64,000 nt of DNA from Scatosoma sp045660265 (GTDB taxonomy: Bacteria > Bacillota > Clostridia > Christensenellales > Borkfalkiaceae). Below the pieces are notes generated by a model. It saw nothing but the letters and a program-made list of their open reading frames with translations. It did not search any database and was not told the DNA's origin. Positions 32,851 to 41,272 of this stretch are shown one piece after another (the stretch's first letter is position 1; each line of letters opens with the position of its first letter). Location: assembly GCA_045660265.1 (NCBI GenBank), contig JAZRDM010000069.1, positions 52,456 through 116,455 on the forward strand. The letters are read 5' to 3'. Made by a program: the position numbers and the translations under genes.

Positions 32851-33333
32851 ATGAAAAAATGTATCGTAATGTCGGATACGCACGGGAGTCAAAAGGGCAT
32901 AGAAAAGCTGAAACCGCTCTTTGCAGAAAACGATTATATCATACATCTAGGGGACGGTGCTGGGGATTTGAAAGAAATTTTTTCGGTGTATCCTAATAAG
33001 GTGTATCAATGCCGAGGGAATTGCGATTTTATCAGCGCGTATCCCGACGAGTTTGTTTTGGAGATAGAGCAAGTGCGTATTTTATGCTGTCATGGACATG
33101 CTTACGGTGTAAAAACGCTGTTGGGGGTTTTAGCGAATGAAGCCAAGAAAAAGGGTTGTGATGTTGCGCTCTACGGGCATACGCACCGCGCGGATATTTG
33201 CGAGATGGACGGGGTAACGCTGATCAATCCTGGAAGCTTGCGCTATCCTGCCAGCGAAGGCGGAAGCTATTGCTATTTGGTGGTGCATAAGGATAAAGTA
33301 ACACCTGTGATTGTAGGGGATAATATGTATTGA
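32851..33333 (+). CDS. YfcE/MJ0936-family phosphodiesterase
   Basis: This 160-residue calcineurin-like metallophosphoesterase shows MSDTHGS, IIHLGDGAGD, QCRGNCD, CCHGHAYG, LYGHTHRAD and LINPGSL, the full metal-ligand set. It hydrolyses phosphodiesters in vitro; the physiological substrate is uncertain. It follows rdgB by 20 bases, the standard genomic pairing. The ribosome site is weak, which suggests coupling to rdgB. A terminator follows. Confidence 0.93.
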   Translation: MKKCIVMSDTHGSQKGIEKLKPLFAENDYIIHLGDGAGDLKEIFSVYPNKVYQCRGNCDFISAYPDEFVLEIEQVRILCCHGHAYGVKTLLGVLANEAKKKGCDVALYGHTHRADICEMDGVTLINPGSLRYPASEGGSYCYLVVHKDKVTPVIVGDNMY

Positions 33334-33341
33334 CAAAGAAA

Positions 33342-33365
33342 AAAGACACGCGGTTGCGTGTCTTT
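33342..33365. terminator. Terminator between yfcE-like and epimerase genes
   Basis: AAAGACACGC, loop GGTT, GCGTGTCTTT. It can serve both converging genes. Confidence 0.82.
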
Positions 33366-33384
33366 ATCGTTTATCATAGGAAAA

Positions 33385-34263
33385 CTATTCGTTAATTTGA
33401 ATGGAGTAAGAAGCGGCGTAACTGTCGCCCGATTTGACGTGCGCCATATCCGCTTTGGTTTCCAAATCGTCTATGATGCCTTCGGTAGCGCAGAGCGCGG
33501 TCCACGGCTCGATACAAAGATAGGGTGCGTCCGTTTGAGGCATATGCCAAAGCCCTAAGTATTTAAAATCGCTGTAGCGCACGGTAACGGACGTTTTAGA
33601 TAAGGTGTTTTTTAAGTGCACGCAACGGCAGGTTCTTGTTAAAACCAGCGCGTCATTGTCAAACAAGGAATGTTGTAAGGGGATTTTTAATCCGTCCTGC
33701 AAAGGATATGGCTCTGCCGCGCCTGACATAAATTTATTTTCGGAAAGCGTACGTTGTTCAACGGCGGTGGGTTCGTCGAATTCAAGGTAATAATCTTCAA
33801 AATTTCCCTCGTCGAAAGGTACGTTAATGCCAGGATGGCCGCCGAGTCCGCAAATCAGCGTTTTGTCGTCTGTGTTTTGCACTTCGTAGCGGACGTGGAG
33901 TTGGTTGTCTTCTAATATGTAGGTGATATAAAAACGGAAGCGGAAGGGGTATTCTTGTAACGTTTCTTCGTTTTCCGTCAATAAAAAGACGAGTTTGGTC
34001 GCTGTGCGGTCTACGCATTTAAATACGTTATAGCGGGCAATGCCGTGGTTGCGGAGTTTGTAGGGTTTTCCACCGTAATTATACGTGTTTTTGTACATTC
34101 TGCCGATAGTGGGGAAGAGATTGTACGCTCTGCCCGTCCAATAGGCAGGATCGCCTTGCCAAAGATATTCGCGTTCCGTGGTTTTGGATTCGAGTGATTG
34201 TAACTGCGCGCCCAAGGTGTCAACGGTTATTTTTAAGCATTTATTTTCGATGGAATATAACAT
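33385..34263 (-). CDS. Aldose 1-epimerase family protein (LacX-like)
   Basis: This 292-residue protein has the galactose-mutarotase fold. Motifs: TLGAQLQSLESK, LWQGDPAYWTGRAYNLFPTIGR near the start, NHGIARYNVF, the catalytic-type GLGGHPGINVPFDEG and C-terminal LGLWHMPQTDAPYLCIEPWTALC. LacX-type members act on sugar anomers, but the exact sugar is unknown. AGGGAG lies 6 bases before the ATG. It is a single gene converging with yfcE. Confidence 0.9.
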   Translation of the reverse strand: MLYSIENKCLKITVDTLGAQLQSLESKTTEREYLWQGDPAYWTGRAYNLFPTIGRMYKNTYNYGGKPYKLRNHGIARYNVFKCVDRTATKLVFLLTENEETLQEYPFRFRFYITYILEDNQLHVRYEVQNTDDKTLICGLGGHPGINVPFDEGNFEDYYLEFDEPTAVEQRTLSENKFMSGAAEPYPLQDGLKIPLQHSLFDNDALVLTRTCRCVHLKNTLSKTSVTVRYSDFKYLGLWHMPQTDAPYLCIEPWTALCATEGIIDDLETKADMAHVKSGDSYAASYSIQINE

Positions 34264-34371
34264 AATGCGCTCCCTAATAATTTCTTGCGTTTAGTATACC
34301 ATAAAATTTTTCGTTTGTAAACGGGATTTTTATTTTTTTTGCGCGCAACGTAAAAAAATGTTGTTAAATAG

Positions 34372-34400
34372 ATGACAATTAGAAAAAAATAGTATATAAT
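34372..34400 (+). promoter_or_regulatory. Promoter of the Na/Pi cotransporter gene
   Basis: ATGACA (34372-34377), 17 bases, TATAAT (34395-34400). Confidence 0.7.
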
Positions 34401-34465
34401 ATACTCGTGTAATATGTCGTTTTTGCGATACATACTAACACAAAAGAGAAAAGCAGGAGAAAATT

Positions 34466-36139
34466 ATGGATATTTTTGAGATAGTAGCTCTCGTATTAGC
34501 GGGTATTGGCGCATTTTTAATCGGCTTTAAGCTGATGAGCGACAATATGGAAAGATTGTTCGGGGACGGATTAAAATCTCTCTTTAATAAAACGTCGGAT
34601 AAGCGTCTTGTCAATATCGGTATGGGCGCGGCAGTTACGGCGGTTATTCAAAGCTCGGGTGTTACGACGGTTATGGTTGTCGGTTTCGTAAACGCGGGCA
34701 TTATGACGTTGTATCAAGCGGCGTCGATTATCATGGGTGCGAATATCGGTACGACGATTACCGCGCAAATTGCGGCACTTGATGGGTTGCCGATCAATAG
34801 TTTCTTTATTTTGCTTTTAGGGATCGGCGTCTTTATGGATATGTTCTCTAAAAATGAAAAAGTGCAATGGGGCGGCTTGGCGATTGCGGGCTTGGGAATG
34901 GTTTTCCTTGGCTTACACGTTATGAAAACGGCAATGGCGCCTTTGTCGGCTGATCCTGCAATTACTGGTTTTTTGGCAAATATGACAAATCCGCTCGTTT
35001 TATTATTGTTCGGTATTGTGTTTACTACGCTAATGCAATCCTCTTCGGCGGTAACGACAATTATTATCGGTATGGCGAGTGCGGGACTTGTCTTCGGTGG
35101 GGTTTACGACGCGGCGGGGAATTTGATTGGCATAACCAACGCAGTGTTGTATATTATTCTCGGTTCGAATATCGGTTCGACGACGACGGCGTTGCTCTCT
35201 TCTGCCGGGACGAGCGTAAACGCAAGACGGGCGAGTATTATTCACTTGCTCTTTAATACCATTGGTTCGTTTTTGGTGATGGTTATGTTGCTGATTTGGC
35301 AAGATTTCTATCAAGTAACCTTCTATTCTTGGTTTGCTGAACCTACGCAACAAATCGCTATGTTCCATACGGCGTTTAACTTGATTTGTACGTTGATCTT
35401 TATGCCTTTTACAAAACAGCTTGTGCAGGCGTCGGAATGGCTTGTTCCCGAAAAGAAAGAGCAAACGGAAAAAGGCAAAGGCGTTTCGCTTTTGTCGTTT
35501 ATGGATAAGCGTTTCTTGAGTACGCCTTCCGTTGCGGTAGGACAGTTGACAAAGGATACTTTCCATATGGCAGATTTGGCAATGGAAAGTTTAAAAATGG
35601 CTTTTGACGGATTTATTCAACGGGATTTGGAAGCGGTGGATAAAGTAAACGAGCATAATGAAAAAATTGCCAAAATAGGCGGAGAAATCAGTAATTATTT
35701 AGTGCAAGTTTCGGCGGTTGGTGCGGCGCTTTCCATTGAAAAGAAGGTTAGTGCATTACATACGAATATCGGGGATATTGCCCGTATTGCAGAACTTGCG
35801 GAAAACTTAACGAAATATACTAAGCGCGAAGTGAAAGACAACCTCGTGTTCTCGGAAGGGATTAATGAAAAGTTGGTTGTTATGCACGGTATGCTTGACG
35901 AGCAGTATGGCTTAGTAAAACGCATTGTGTTGGAAAAGGAAAATACGCTGATGCAAGCTTCGGACGATTTGGAAGAAGAAATCGACGAAATGAGAAGAGA
36001 TTTGGTTGCAGAGCATATTTGCAGACTTAGCCAAGGCAAGTGCCGTCCTGAAAATAATACGATTTTCATCAATCTCGTTTCAAATTTGGAACGTATCGGC
36101 GACCACTTGAATTATATTGCGCACAGTATAGAAGGATAA
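34466..36139 (+). CDS. Na/Pi cotransporter family protein with PhoU domain
   Basis: This 557-residue protein has about eight to nine membrane segments with the two inverted QSS repeats of the NptA/PNaS family, AVIQSSGVTTVMVVGFVNAG and TLMQSSSAVTTIIIGMASAG. Its C-terminal cytoplasmic PhoU-like helical domain (about 350-557) ends ISNYL...NLERIGDHLNYIA. It imports phosphate with sodium; the PhoU part is thought to regulate flux. It has its own promoter, AGGAG and a terminator. No other pho genes are adjacent. Confidence 0.93.
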   Translation: MDIFEIVALVLAGIGAFLIGFKLMSDNMERLFGDGLKSLFNKTSDKRLVNIGMGAAVTAVIQSSGVTTVMVVGFVNAGIMTLYQAASIIMGANIGTTITAQIAALDGLPINSFFILLLGIGVFMDMFSKNEKVQWGGLAIAGLGMVFLGLHVMKTAMAPLSADPAITGFLANMTNPLVLLLFGIVFTTLMQSSSAVTTIIIGMASAGLVFGGVYDAAGNLIGITNAVLYIILGSNIGSTTTALLSSAGTSVNARRASIIHLLFNTIGSFLVMVMLLIWQDFYQVTFYSWFAEPTQQIAMFHTAFNLICTLIFMPFTKQLVQASEWLVPEKKEQTEKGKGVSLLSFMDKRFLSTPSVAVGQLTKDTFHMADLAMESLKMAFDGFIQRDLEAVDKVNEHNEKIAKIGGEISNYLVQVSAVGAALSIEKKVSALHTNIGDIARIAELAENLTKYTKREVKDNLVFSEGINEKLVVMHGMLDEQYGLVKRIVLEKENTLMQASDDLEEEIDEMRRDLVAEHICRLSQGKCRPENNTIFINLVSNLERIGDHLNYIAHSIEG

Positions 36140-36146
36140 AATAACA

Positions 36147-36180
36147 ATAAAAAGTCGGGCAAAAATTGCTTGACTTTTTT
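36147..36180 (+). terminator. Terminator of the Na/Pi gene
   Basis: AAAAAGTC-GGCAA pairs with TTGCTTGACTTTTTT with a short mismatch, followed by a T run. Confidence 0.7.
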
Positions 36181-36224
36181 ATAGGAAAGGACGCATTGCG
36201 TTGGAAATAATAAATGGAGAAAAT

Positions 36225-36665
36225 ATGATAAAAATTGCCGTAAAAAAATTGAATGAAAAAGCAGTTTTACCCGCCTATGCGTCAGATTATGCTGCGGGCG
36301 CGGATTTATATGCTTTGTTAGAGGAAGAGCTGTGCATTTTACCGCAGGAAACTAAGTTGGTTCGCACGGGTTTGGCGATAGAAATTCCCGAAGGATATGC
36401 GGGGTTGATTTATGCGAGAAGCGGGCTTGCCAGCAAGCGCGGACTTGCTCCGGCAAATAAGGTTGGGGTGATAGACGCGGACTATCGCGGAGAAGTGATG
36501 GTAGCGTTGCATAATCACTCTAATACGGCGCAAACGGTAGCGGTAGGCGAACGCATTGCACAGTTGGTAGTAACTCCCTTTTTAAAAGTGGATTTTGAAG
36601 AAACACAAACTTTAAGCGAAACGGTACGCGGTGCGGGCGGTTTTGGCAGTACGGGTACGAAATAA
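36225..36665 (+). CDS. dut: dUTP diphosphatase
   Basis: This trimeric dUTPase hydrolyses dUTP to dUMP, which keeps uracil out of DNA and supplies thymidylate synthesis. The 146-residue protein has all five motifs: SDYAAGADLYAL, YARSGLASKRGL (motif 3, Tyr near base pocket), GVIDADYRGEV, the IAQLVV block, and C-terminal RGAGGFGSTG. The ATG at 36225 follows GGAG; an upstream in-frame TTG at 36201 is unlikely. Confidence 0.96.
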   Translation: MIKIAVKKLNEKAVLPAYASDYAAGADLYALLEEELCILPQETKLVRTGLAIEIPEGYAGLIYARSGLASKRGLAPANKVGVIDADYRGEVMVALHNHSNTAQTVAVGERIAQLVVTPFLKVDFEETQTLSETVRGAGGFGSTGTK

Positions 36666-36677
36666 GGCGGTAGAATT

Positions 36678-37361
36678 ATGTCCATGAGAATGAGAAAAAA
36701 GAGAAATTTCGACGCGAGAATGCAAGCGTGCAATAGATTATTGCTTGCAAAAGGCGCGAATGGGATTTTGAATATGAAAGAGGCGGCGGAAAATTATCGC
36801 GCGTTGGTAAATTTTTCGGATGCGTTTGGAAACGATAACCCCGTTGCTTTGGAAATCGGGTGCGGGAAAGGCGGTTTTGTTATTGCGCTTGCAAAGCAAA
36901 ATCCCAACGTAAACTATTTGGCTCTTGAAAAAATGAGCAACGTTATTTTAACGCCGATGGAAGCGGTGGTAAAAGAAGGGGTAGAAAACGTGCGTTTTTT
37001 AAATATCCGTGCGGAATGTTTACCTTGTTATATCCCCGAAGGCTCGTTGGATACCATTTATTTAAATTTTTCGACGCCGTTGCCTAAGCTTGGGTATGCG
37101 AATCAGCGTTTAACGCACAGAGGGTTTTTAAACGTTTATAAAAAGCTTTTGAAAAAGGGCGGAAAAATTATTCAAAAAACGGATGATAGAGACTTTTTTA
37201 TGTTCTCCATTGCCGAATATCAAGCGTGCGGGTTTGATTTGACGGAAGTTAATTTCAACTTACACGAAAATGGAAATCCCGAAGATAATATCATTACCGA
37301 ATACGAAAGCAAATGGGTAGAGCGCGGGTTGCCTATTCATAAAGTAGTTGCGTCGTTATAA
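36678..37361 (+). CDS. trmB: tRNA (guanine46-N7)-methyltransferase TrmB
   Basis: TrmB makes m7G46 in tRNA variable loops with SAM. The 227-residue protein shows RMRKKRNFDARM, the SAM loop LEIGCGKGGFVIALAKQNP, NVNYLALE and the C-terminal DNIITEYESKWVERGLPIHKV. An oddity is in the active-site loop: the usual (F/S)DPWPK reads FSTPLPK (131-137), so the conserved Asp and Trp are Thr133 and Leu135. Activity may differ from model enzymes. It lies 13 bases after dut, with AAGGCGGT upstream. Confidence 0.88.
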   Translation: MSMRMRKKRNFDARMQACNRLLLAKGANGILNMKEAAENYRALVNFSDAFGNDNPVALEIGCGKGGFVIALAKQNPNVNYLALEKMSNVILTPMEAVVKEGVENVRFLNIRAECLPCYIPEGSLDTIYLNFSTPLPKLGYANQRLTHRGFLNVYKKLLKKGGKIIQKTDDRDFFMFSIAEYQACGFDLTEVNFNLHENGNPEDNIITEYESKWVERGLPIHKVVASL

Positions 37362-37376
37362 AATGGAGAAGAGATC

Positions 37377-38198
37377 ATGAAAAAGAAGATTTTAAGTGTT
37401 TTAATTGCGATTGTTAATTGTATATTGTGCGTAATGGGTTTAGCGGGTTGCAGCAGTGAGGAGATGTTGGCTTTTGAAAGAGACTATATCTATGACTCCA
37501 CTGCTTCTTCGCGTCTTACGGAAGTATATTATGTAACAGGCTATGATTTTTATTATCAAGACTCGGACGACTTATTTGCCAGATACATCACTATTCCCAA
37601 AACGTATAACGGAAAAACGGTGGCTGTAATCGCCTCGGAAGCATTTAAAAAGGAAGAAAATTTAAAGTCGATTACTATGCCGTCTACGATTACGAGTATT
37701 GGCGACCAAGCATTTTTCGGTTGTTCTAACTTAAAGAGCGTAAGTATGAAAAACAGTGTAACACGCTTGGGAGATAGCGTATTTTACGGTTGCGAAAAAC
37801 TGTCGAATATTACGCTGTCTAGCGGATTGACGTCTATTCCTAATGATACGTTTAACGGTTGCAGCAGTTTAAGCAGTATTAAAATTCCGAATAGTGTAAC
37901 CGAGATTGGCAGCGAGGCGTTTCACGGTTGCAGCAAATTAAGCAAAGTGCAAATTCCGTATGGAGTAGCTTCTCTTGGCTACGGCGTTTTTGCAAAATGC
38001 ACGAAATTAAAAACAATTGAAATTCCCGCTACGGTAACAAGCATTTCAAGTGATACGTTTGAAGGGTGTGTAAAATTGTCTAACATTACGTTTGAAGGCT
38101 CTATGTACGAATGGGAAAATATCTATAAAGGCTGGAACTGGAATGATGATATTCCCGCAACTAAAGTTAGTTGCAGAGACGGCGACGTACAATTGTAA
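37377..38198 (+). CDS. BspA-type leucine-rich-repeat lipoprotein
   Basis: This 273-residue protein has a lipoprotein signal peptide ending LAGC (Cys25). From about residue 75 to 240 there are about seven repeats of 23 residues of the LRR_5 (BspA) type, for example NLKSITMPSTITSIGDQAF and SSIKIPNSVTEIGSEAFHG. Such repeats form surface-exposed solenoids involved in adhesion or protein binding. No catalytic domain or cell-wall anchor follows; the C-terminus is a short domain with YEWENIYKGWNW. It begins 16 bases after trmB; a functional link is not evident. Confidence 0.9.
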   Translation: MKKKILSVLIAIVNCILCVMGLAGCSSEEMLAFERDYIYDSTASSRLTEVYYVTGYDFYYQDSDDLFARYITIPKTYNGKTVAVIASEAFKKEENLKSITMPSTITSIGDQAFFGCSNLKSVSMKNSVTRLGDSVFYGCEKLSNITLSSGLTSIPNDTFNGCSSLSSIKIPNSVTEIGSEAFHGCSKLSKVQIPYGVASLGYGVFAKCTKLKTIEIPATVTSISSDTFEGCVKLSNITFEGSMYEWENIYKGWNWNDDIPATKVSCRDGDVQL

Positions 38199-38213
38199 TT
38201 GTAAGGATAGGAC

Positions 38214-38792
38214 ATGGATTTAATTTTCTTTTTAAACTCTGCCTTGCTAGGCGTGGGGTTGGCGATGGACGCTTTCTCCGTTTCGCTGGCAAACGGCTTG
38301 CACGAACCTAAGATGAAAACACGGAAAATGTGTTTGGTTGCTGGGGTATTTGCACTCTTTCAAGGTATTATGCCTATGGTGGGGTGGCTGTGCGTGCATA
38401 CGCTTTTGCAATGGTTTGAAGTGTTTGAACAGTTTATTCCTTGGATTTCACTCGGCTTGCTTGGATTTATCGGCGGAAAAATGCTGATTGAAGGGTTAAA
38501 GTGCAGCGGCGGGGTATGCGAGGTGTCGAAAATTACCTTTTGGGGCTTAATTGTACAAGGGGTAGCAACTTCCATTGACGCGTTGTCTGTTGGGTTTACT
38601 ATCGCTTCGTATTTATGGTGGGAAGCATTGGTGGCGGCGTTGGTGATTGCGGCGGTAACCTTTGCTATTTGTTACGCAGGCTTGATATTAGGCAAAAAGT
38701 TTGGTATGAAATTTGCGGATAAGGCAAGCGTGCTCGGCGGGGTTATTTTAATCGTTATCGGTATTGAAATTTTCCTGACGGGGATTTTATAA
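38214..38792 (+). CDS. mntP: Manganese efflux pump MntP
   Basis: MntP exports Mn2+ through the cytoplasmic membrane. The 192-residue protein has six membrane segments and the two inverted-repeat motifs, LAMDAFSVSLANGL near residue 20 and VATSIDALSVGFTIAS near 125, with the essential aspartates. The end KASVLGGVILIVIGIEIFL fits the family. It starts 16 bases after the LRR lipoprotein gene, so there is no yybP-ykoY manganese riboswitch in front of it. It is probably expressed from the upstream transcript. Confidence 0.94.
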   Translation: MDLIFFLNSALLGVGLAMDAFSVSLANGLHEPKMKTRKMCLVAGVFALFQGIMPMVGWLCVHTLLQWFEVFEQFIPWISLGLLGFIGGKMLIEGLKCSGGVCEVSKITFWGLIVQGVATSIDALSVGFTIASYLWWEALVAALVIAAVTFAICYAGLILGKKFGMKFADKASVLGGVILIVIGIEIFLTGIL

Positions 38793-38811
38793 GGGATTTT
38801 TTGCAAAAGCA

Positions 38812-38840
38812 TTGACAATAAAAGCTTTGTGATATATAAT
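38812..38840 (+). promoter_or_regulatory. Promoter of the four-Cys small protein gene
   Basis: TTGACA (38812-38817), 17 bases, TATAAT (38835-38840): perfect consensus. Confidence 0.93.
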
Positions 38841-38871
38841 GACGGTATCATCACGTTTACGGGGGTAAAAA

Positions 38872-39084
38872 ATGTCATTATTCGATTTGTTTTCGGGGAA
38901 AAGCTCTTCTTCGTCTGTGCCTAAAGTATGCAAAACTTGCGCTTTTTACGTAGAACATGGTTATGCAGACCATTATCTTTGTTTAAAAAATAATCGTCCA
39001 AGCTTTACAATGGATGAGGTGAAATACGATAAAATAGACCAGAAAACAACCTGCAGCGATTATTTTAAAAAATCGGGGTTATAA
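38872..39084 (+). CDS. Small four-cysteine hypothetical protein
   Basis: This 70-residue soluble protein starts with a Ser-rich stretch and has four cysteines (C20, C23, C37, C61) spaced as CKTC-x13-C-x23-C, which could bind zinc or an Fe-S cluster. I do not recognise the family. Its perfect-consensus promoter and GGGGGT ribosome site show it is a real and probably well-expressed gene. It ends at a terminator shared with the converging caspase-like operon. Confidence 0.75.
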   Translation: MSLFDLFSGKSSSSSVPKVCKTCAFYVEHGYADHYLCLKNNRPSFTMDEVKYDKIDQKTTCSDYFKKSGL

Positions 39085-39096
39085 CGTTACATAAAA

Positions 39097-39127
39097 ATAA
39101 AAACGACGCGCAATGCGTCGTTTTTTT
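39097..39127. terminator. Bidirectional terminator
   Basis: ACGACGC, loop GCAAT, GCGTCGT with A and T runs on either side. It serves the small protein gene and the opposing caspase-like operon. Confidence 0.9.
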
Positions 39128-39144
39128 GTGCTATATTTTTATCA

Positions 39145-39702
39145 TTAACCGCGTGGGTTGATACGCTCGAGAAAAATTCGATAGCCGTCCGCCATGGTAA
39201 TGCGGGGTGGAAAATCGTGTTCGGAAAGGACGAGCTTGCCGTTTTGGTAGCCTACCCAACCGTTTTTGCCGTCTTTTTCGCCGAAATCATAATCGGCGCC
39301 AAACACGTCATAGCGGTTGGCAATCACCAGTCCGTTGGGGGAAATTTTCTCGCTTAAGGCGGCGGCGATATTCTCTTTTTCGTTGCTTGCCGCAGAACAA
39401 GCCGTGATAATCACAAGCCGTATTTTAGGGAAAGAAGGGAGCGTTTTTAACGTTCGCAAAGAGATGATAGAAGGACGGTTTTGGTCGGCGCGGTGGTCGA
39501 AAAATCCTTCTGACGAGCCGTGCGTGTGTATAATACAGTAGAGTGCGTCGCTTAAAGAAGCGATAAAGCCTTTTTTATCGATAGGGACGTGTACGTGGCT
39601 CTCTCCGCCGTACTGGATAACGTTTGCCAGGTTTTCGCCCATTGTCCGTGATGATTCTATCCACGCATAGTTTGCACAACTTAATACCGCTACTTTCGGC
39701 AT
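39145..39702 (-). CDS. Caspase/CHAT-like putative cysteine peptidase
   Basis: This 185-residue protein is not a known named gene, but it has the hallmarks of the caspase-hemoglobinase fold: a hydrophobic strand with AVLSCANY, a His-Gly motif IIHTHGSSEGFF (H61-G62), and a second strand ending in the Cys motif VIITACSAASNE (C102), about 40 residues later. There is no signal peptide. A region RYDVFGADYDFGEKDG follows. AAGGAG is 7 bases before the ATG at 39702. It is the last gene of a minus-strand operon with an esterase 19 bases upstream. The peptidase activity is inferred from motifs only. Confidence 0.68.
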   Translation of the reverse strand: MPKVAVLSCANYAWIESSRTMGENLANVIQYGGESHVHVPIDKKGFIASLSDALYCIIHTHGSSEGFFDHRADQNRPSIISLRTLKTLPSFPKIRLVIITACSAASNEKENIAAALSEKISPNGLVIANRYDVFGADYDFGEKDGKNGWVGYQNGKLVLSEHDFPPRITMADGYRIFLERINPRG

Positions 39703-39721
39703 AATTGTTCTCCTTATCAAT

Positions 39722-40618
39722 TTAATAAAAATAAGTTTGGCAATAATTCAGCAATCGCTTGAAATATTCAAGGTGCAGGATAGGATTTTGTATCAGCGAA
39801 TGGTCGGAATCCTTTAAATAAACGTAATCGTAGGGGATTGCGTATTGTGCGAGTTTTTCTGTTGCCGATTGTGCGTTGGCAGGGGGGACAACCGTATCTT
39901 TACCCCCTTGCATAAGCAGAGCGGGCGGGCTGTTTTCGCAAATATACGAAACAGGAGAAAGGGATGCAATCAGTTCGTCTGCGTCCCCTGAAAGAAGGGT
40001 CTGTTCGTCGACGTCCTTGCCCGTTAAGCGTTTGATTACCCGTTTGGACATATCTGCACCCCAAACGTTTGCAGAAAGGTCTGCGGGGCCTGCCATACTT
40101 GCCGTAAACGCGATAGGCAGGGGGGAGATGTCCGACCTTGAAAAAGCGTACAGCATTGCAAGGTGTGCGCCTGCGGAATAGCCTGCCGTTGCCGCTTTAT
40201 CGATACGGATGCCGCGGCTGGCGGTAAATTCGCGTAAGGTTGTCAGCGCTGTGCTTATCTCGTCAAGAACGCTAAAAACGTGATAGGTATCGGCGGTTTC
40301 TTCGCTCCACAAGGTGTAATTGATTGTGGCGGCGATATAGCCGTGGCTGGCTAAAAATCGGCATCTTGCCTCTTCTTCTTTTTTATCTCCACCTGACCAC
40401 GATCCGCCGTGGATAAACAGCACGCAACCGTTGTTTTCGCGTTGGCGGGCTCGGCTGGGAATAAAAATATCCATAACGTTTTCCGCCTTGTTTGCGTACT
40501 GCACGTTATAGTAAATTTCGTAGCCTGAGAAATATTTAATGCCGGAAAATGCGGTTAGCAAAAGTAAAATGACGGCTAAAAAGATAAAACAAATTTTAAG
40601 CGGTTTTCGTTTTTTCAT
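39722..40618 (-). CDS. Alpha/beta hydrolase, membrane-anchored esterase/lipase
   Basis: With the ATG at 40618 the protein has 298 residues: an N-terminal signal anchor (about 10-30, FIFLAVILLLLTAFSG) and an exported BD-FAE/HSL-type esterase. The oxyanion motif is LFIHGGSWSGGD, the nucleophile elbow AGYSAGAHLAML, the acid GGKDTVVPP and the catalytic His DSDHSLIQ. A frame extension to 40792 overlaps chrA and lacks a ribosome site. It starts 16 bases after the chrA stop, so it is probably translationally coupled, since no clear Shine-Dalgarno is visible. Confidence 0.88.
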   Translation of the reverse strand: MKKRKPLKICFIFLAVILLLLTAFSGIKYFSGYEIYYNVQYANKAENVMDIFIPSRARQRENNGCVLFIHGGSWSGGDKKEEEARCRFLASHGYIAATINYTLWSEETADTYHVFSVLDEISTALTTLREFTASRGIRIDKAATAGYSAGAHLAMLYAFSRSDISPLPIAFTASMAGPADLSANVWGADMSKRVIKRLTGKDVDEQTLLSGDADELIASLSPVSYICENSPPALLMQGGKDTVVPPANAQSATEKLAQYAIPYDYVYLKDSDHSLIQNPILHLEYFKRLLNYCQTYFY

Positions 40619-40634
40619 AAGATTTAAAAGCTGG

Positions 40635-41221
40635 TTATATACCGAAAAGGAGAATACCCAAACCCCCTGATATGAGAATAAGCAAAATGGGGGAAAAGGC
40701 TTTCTTTTTCCATTTAAAATAAGCAAAAGAGAGAGCGGAAATAACTGCAAAGATGCAAAGCGGTTTCCAGTCGAACGTGAAAGAGCTTTCAATGGTTTTT
40801 ACCTTGAAGGCTACGTTTAAAAACATGGTTAACGCCGTGGCTAAAATTATACCGACGATAGCAGGGCGAATCCCGCCGAGTGTTGCTTTTACGCCCGCGT
40901 ATTTTAACAATTTTGTCAACAGTGTGGCGATTAAAAGAATGATGATAAAAGAGTGCAGAACAACGCCAAGCGTTGCAAACAGCGCGCCGAGCATTTTTCC
41001 GTTTTATAGCCGATATAGGTTGCGCAGTTGATAGCAATCGGGCCGGGCGTGGATTCAGCTATCGCTACCAAATCTAAAAACTCGTCCGAATTTATCCATT
41101 TTTTCTTGGTTACAAATTCATTTTCCAAAAGGCTTATCATGGCGTATCCACCGCCGAAGGTGAATAAACCGATTTTAAGCATGGATAAAAATAATAACCC
41201 TAAGGATTTTAATTTGTTCAT
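40635..41221 (-). pseudogene. chrA: Chromate transporter ChrA, single-domain, frameshifted
   Basis: Two minus-strand frames join to one protein of about 195 residues. 41221 to about 41000 encodes MLKIGLFTFGGGYAMISLLE and STPGPIAINCATYIGYKTEK. From about 40994 to 40635 another frame continues MLGALFATLGVVLHSFIIIL to the end. The break is at a GGAAAAATG run: one extra A would restore a continuous reading frame. ChrA half-transporters normally come in adjacent pairs; only one is present here. It could be a decayed gene, a sequencing error in the homopolymer, or slippage at the A run. The family (CHR, chromate/oxyanion efflux) is clear. Confidence 0.85.
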
Positions 41222-41272
41222 TGCCGTTTCCCTTAAAAATTGTATTTTTGCAAGAGTGTGTTTGATAGAGCT

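Noticed and set aside
38193..38213. yybP-ykoY manganese riboswitch before mntP
   Set aside because: Only 16 bases separate mntP from the preceding gene; there is no room for the aptamer.
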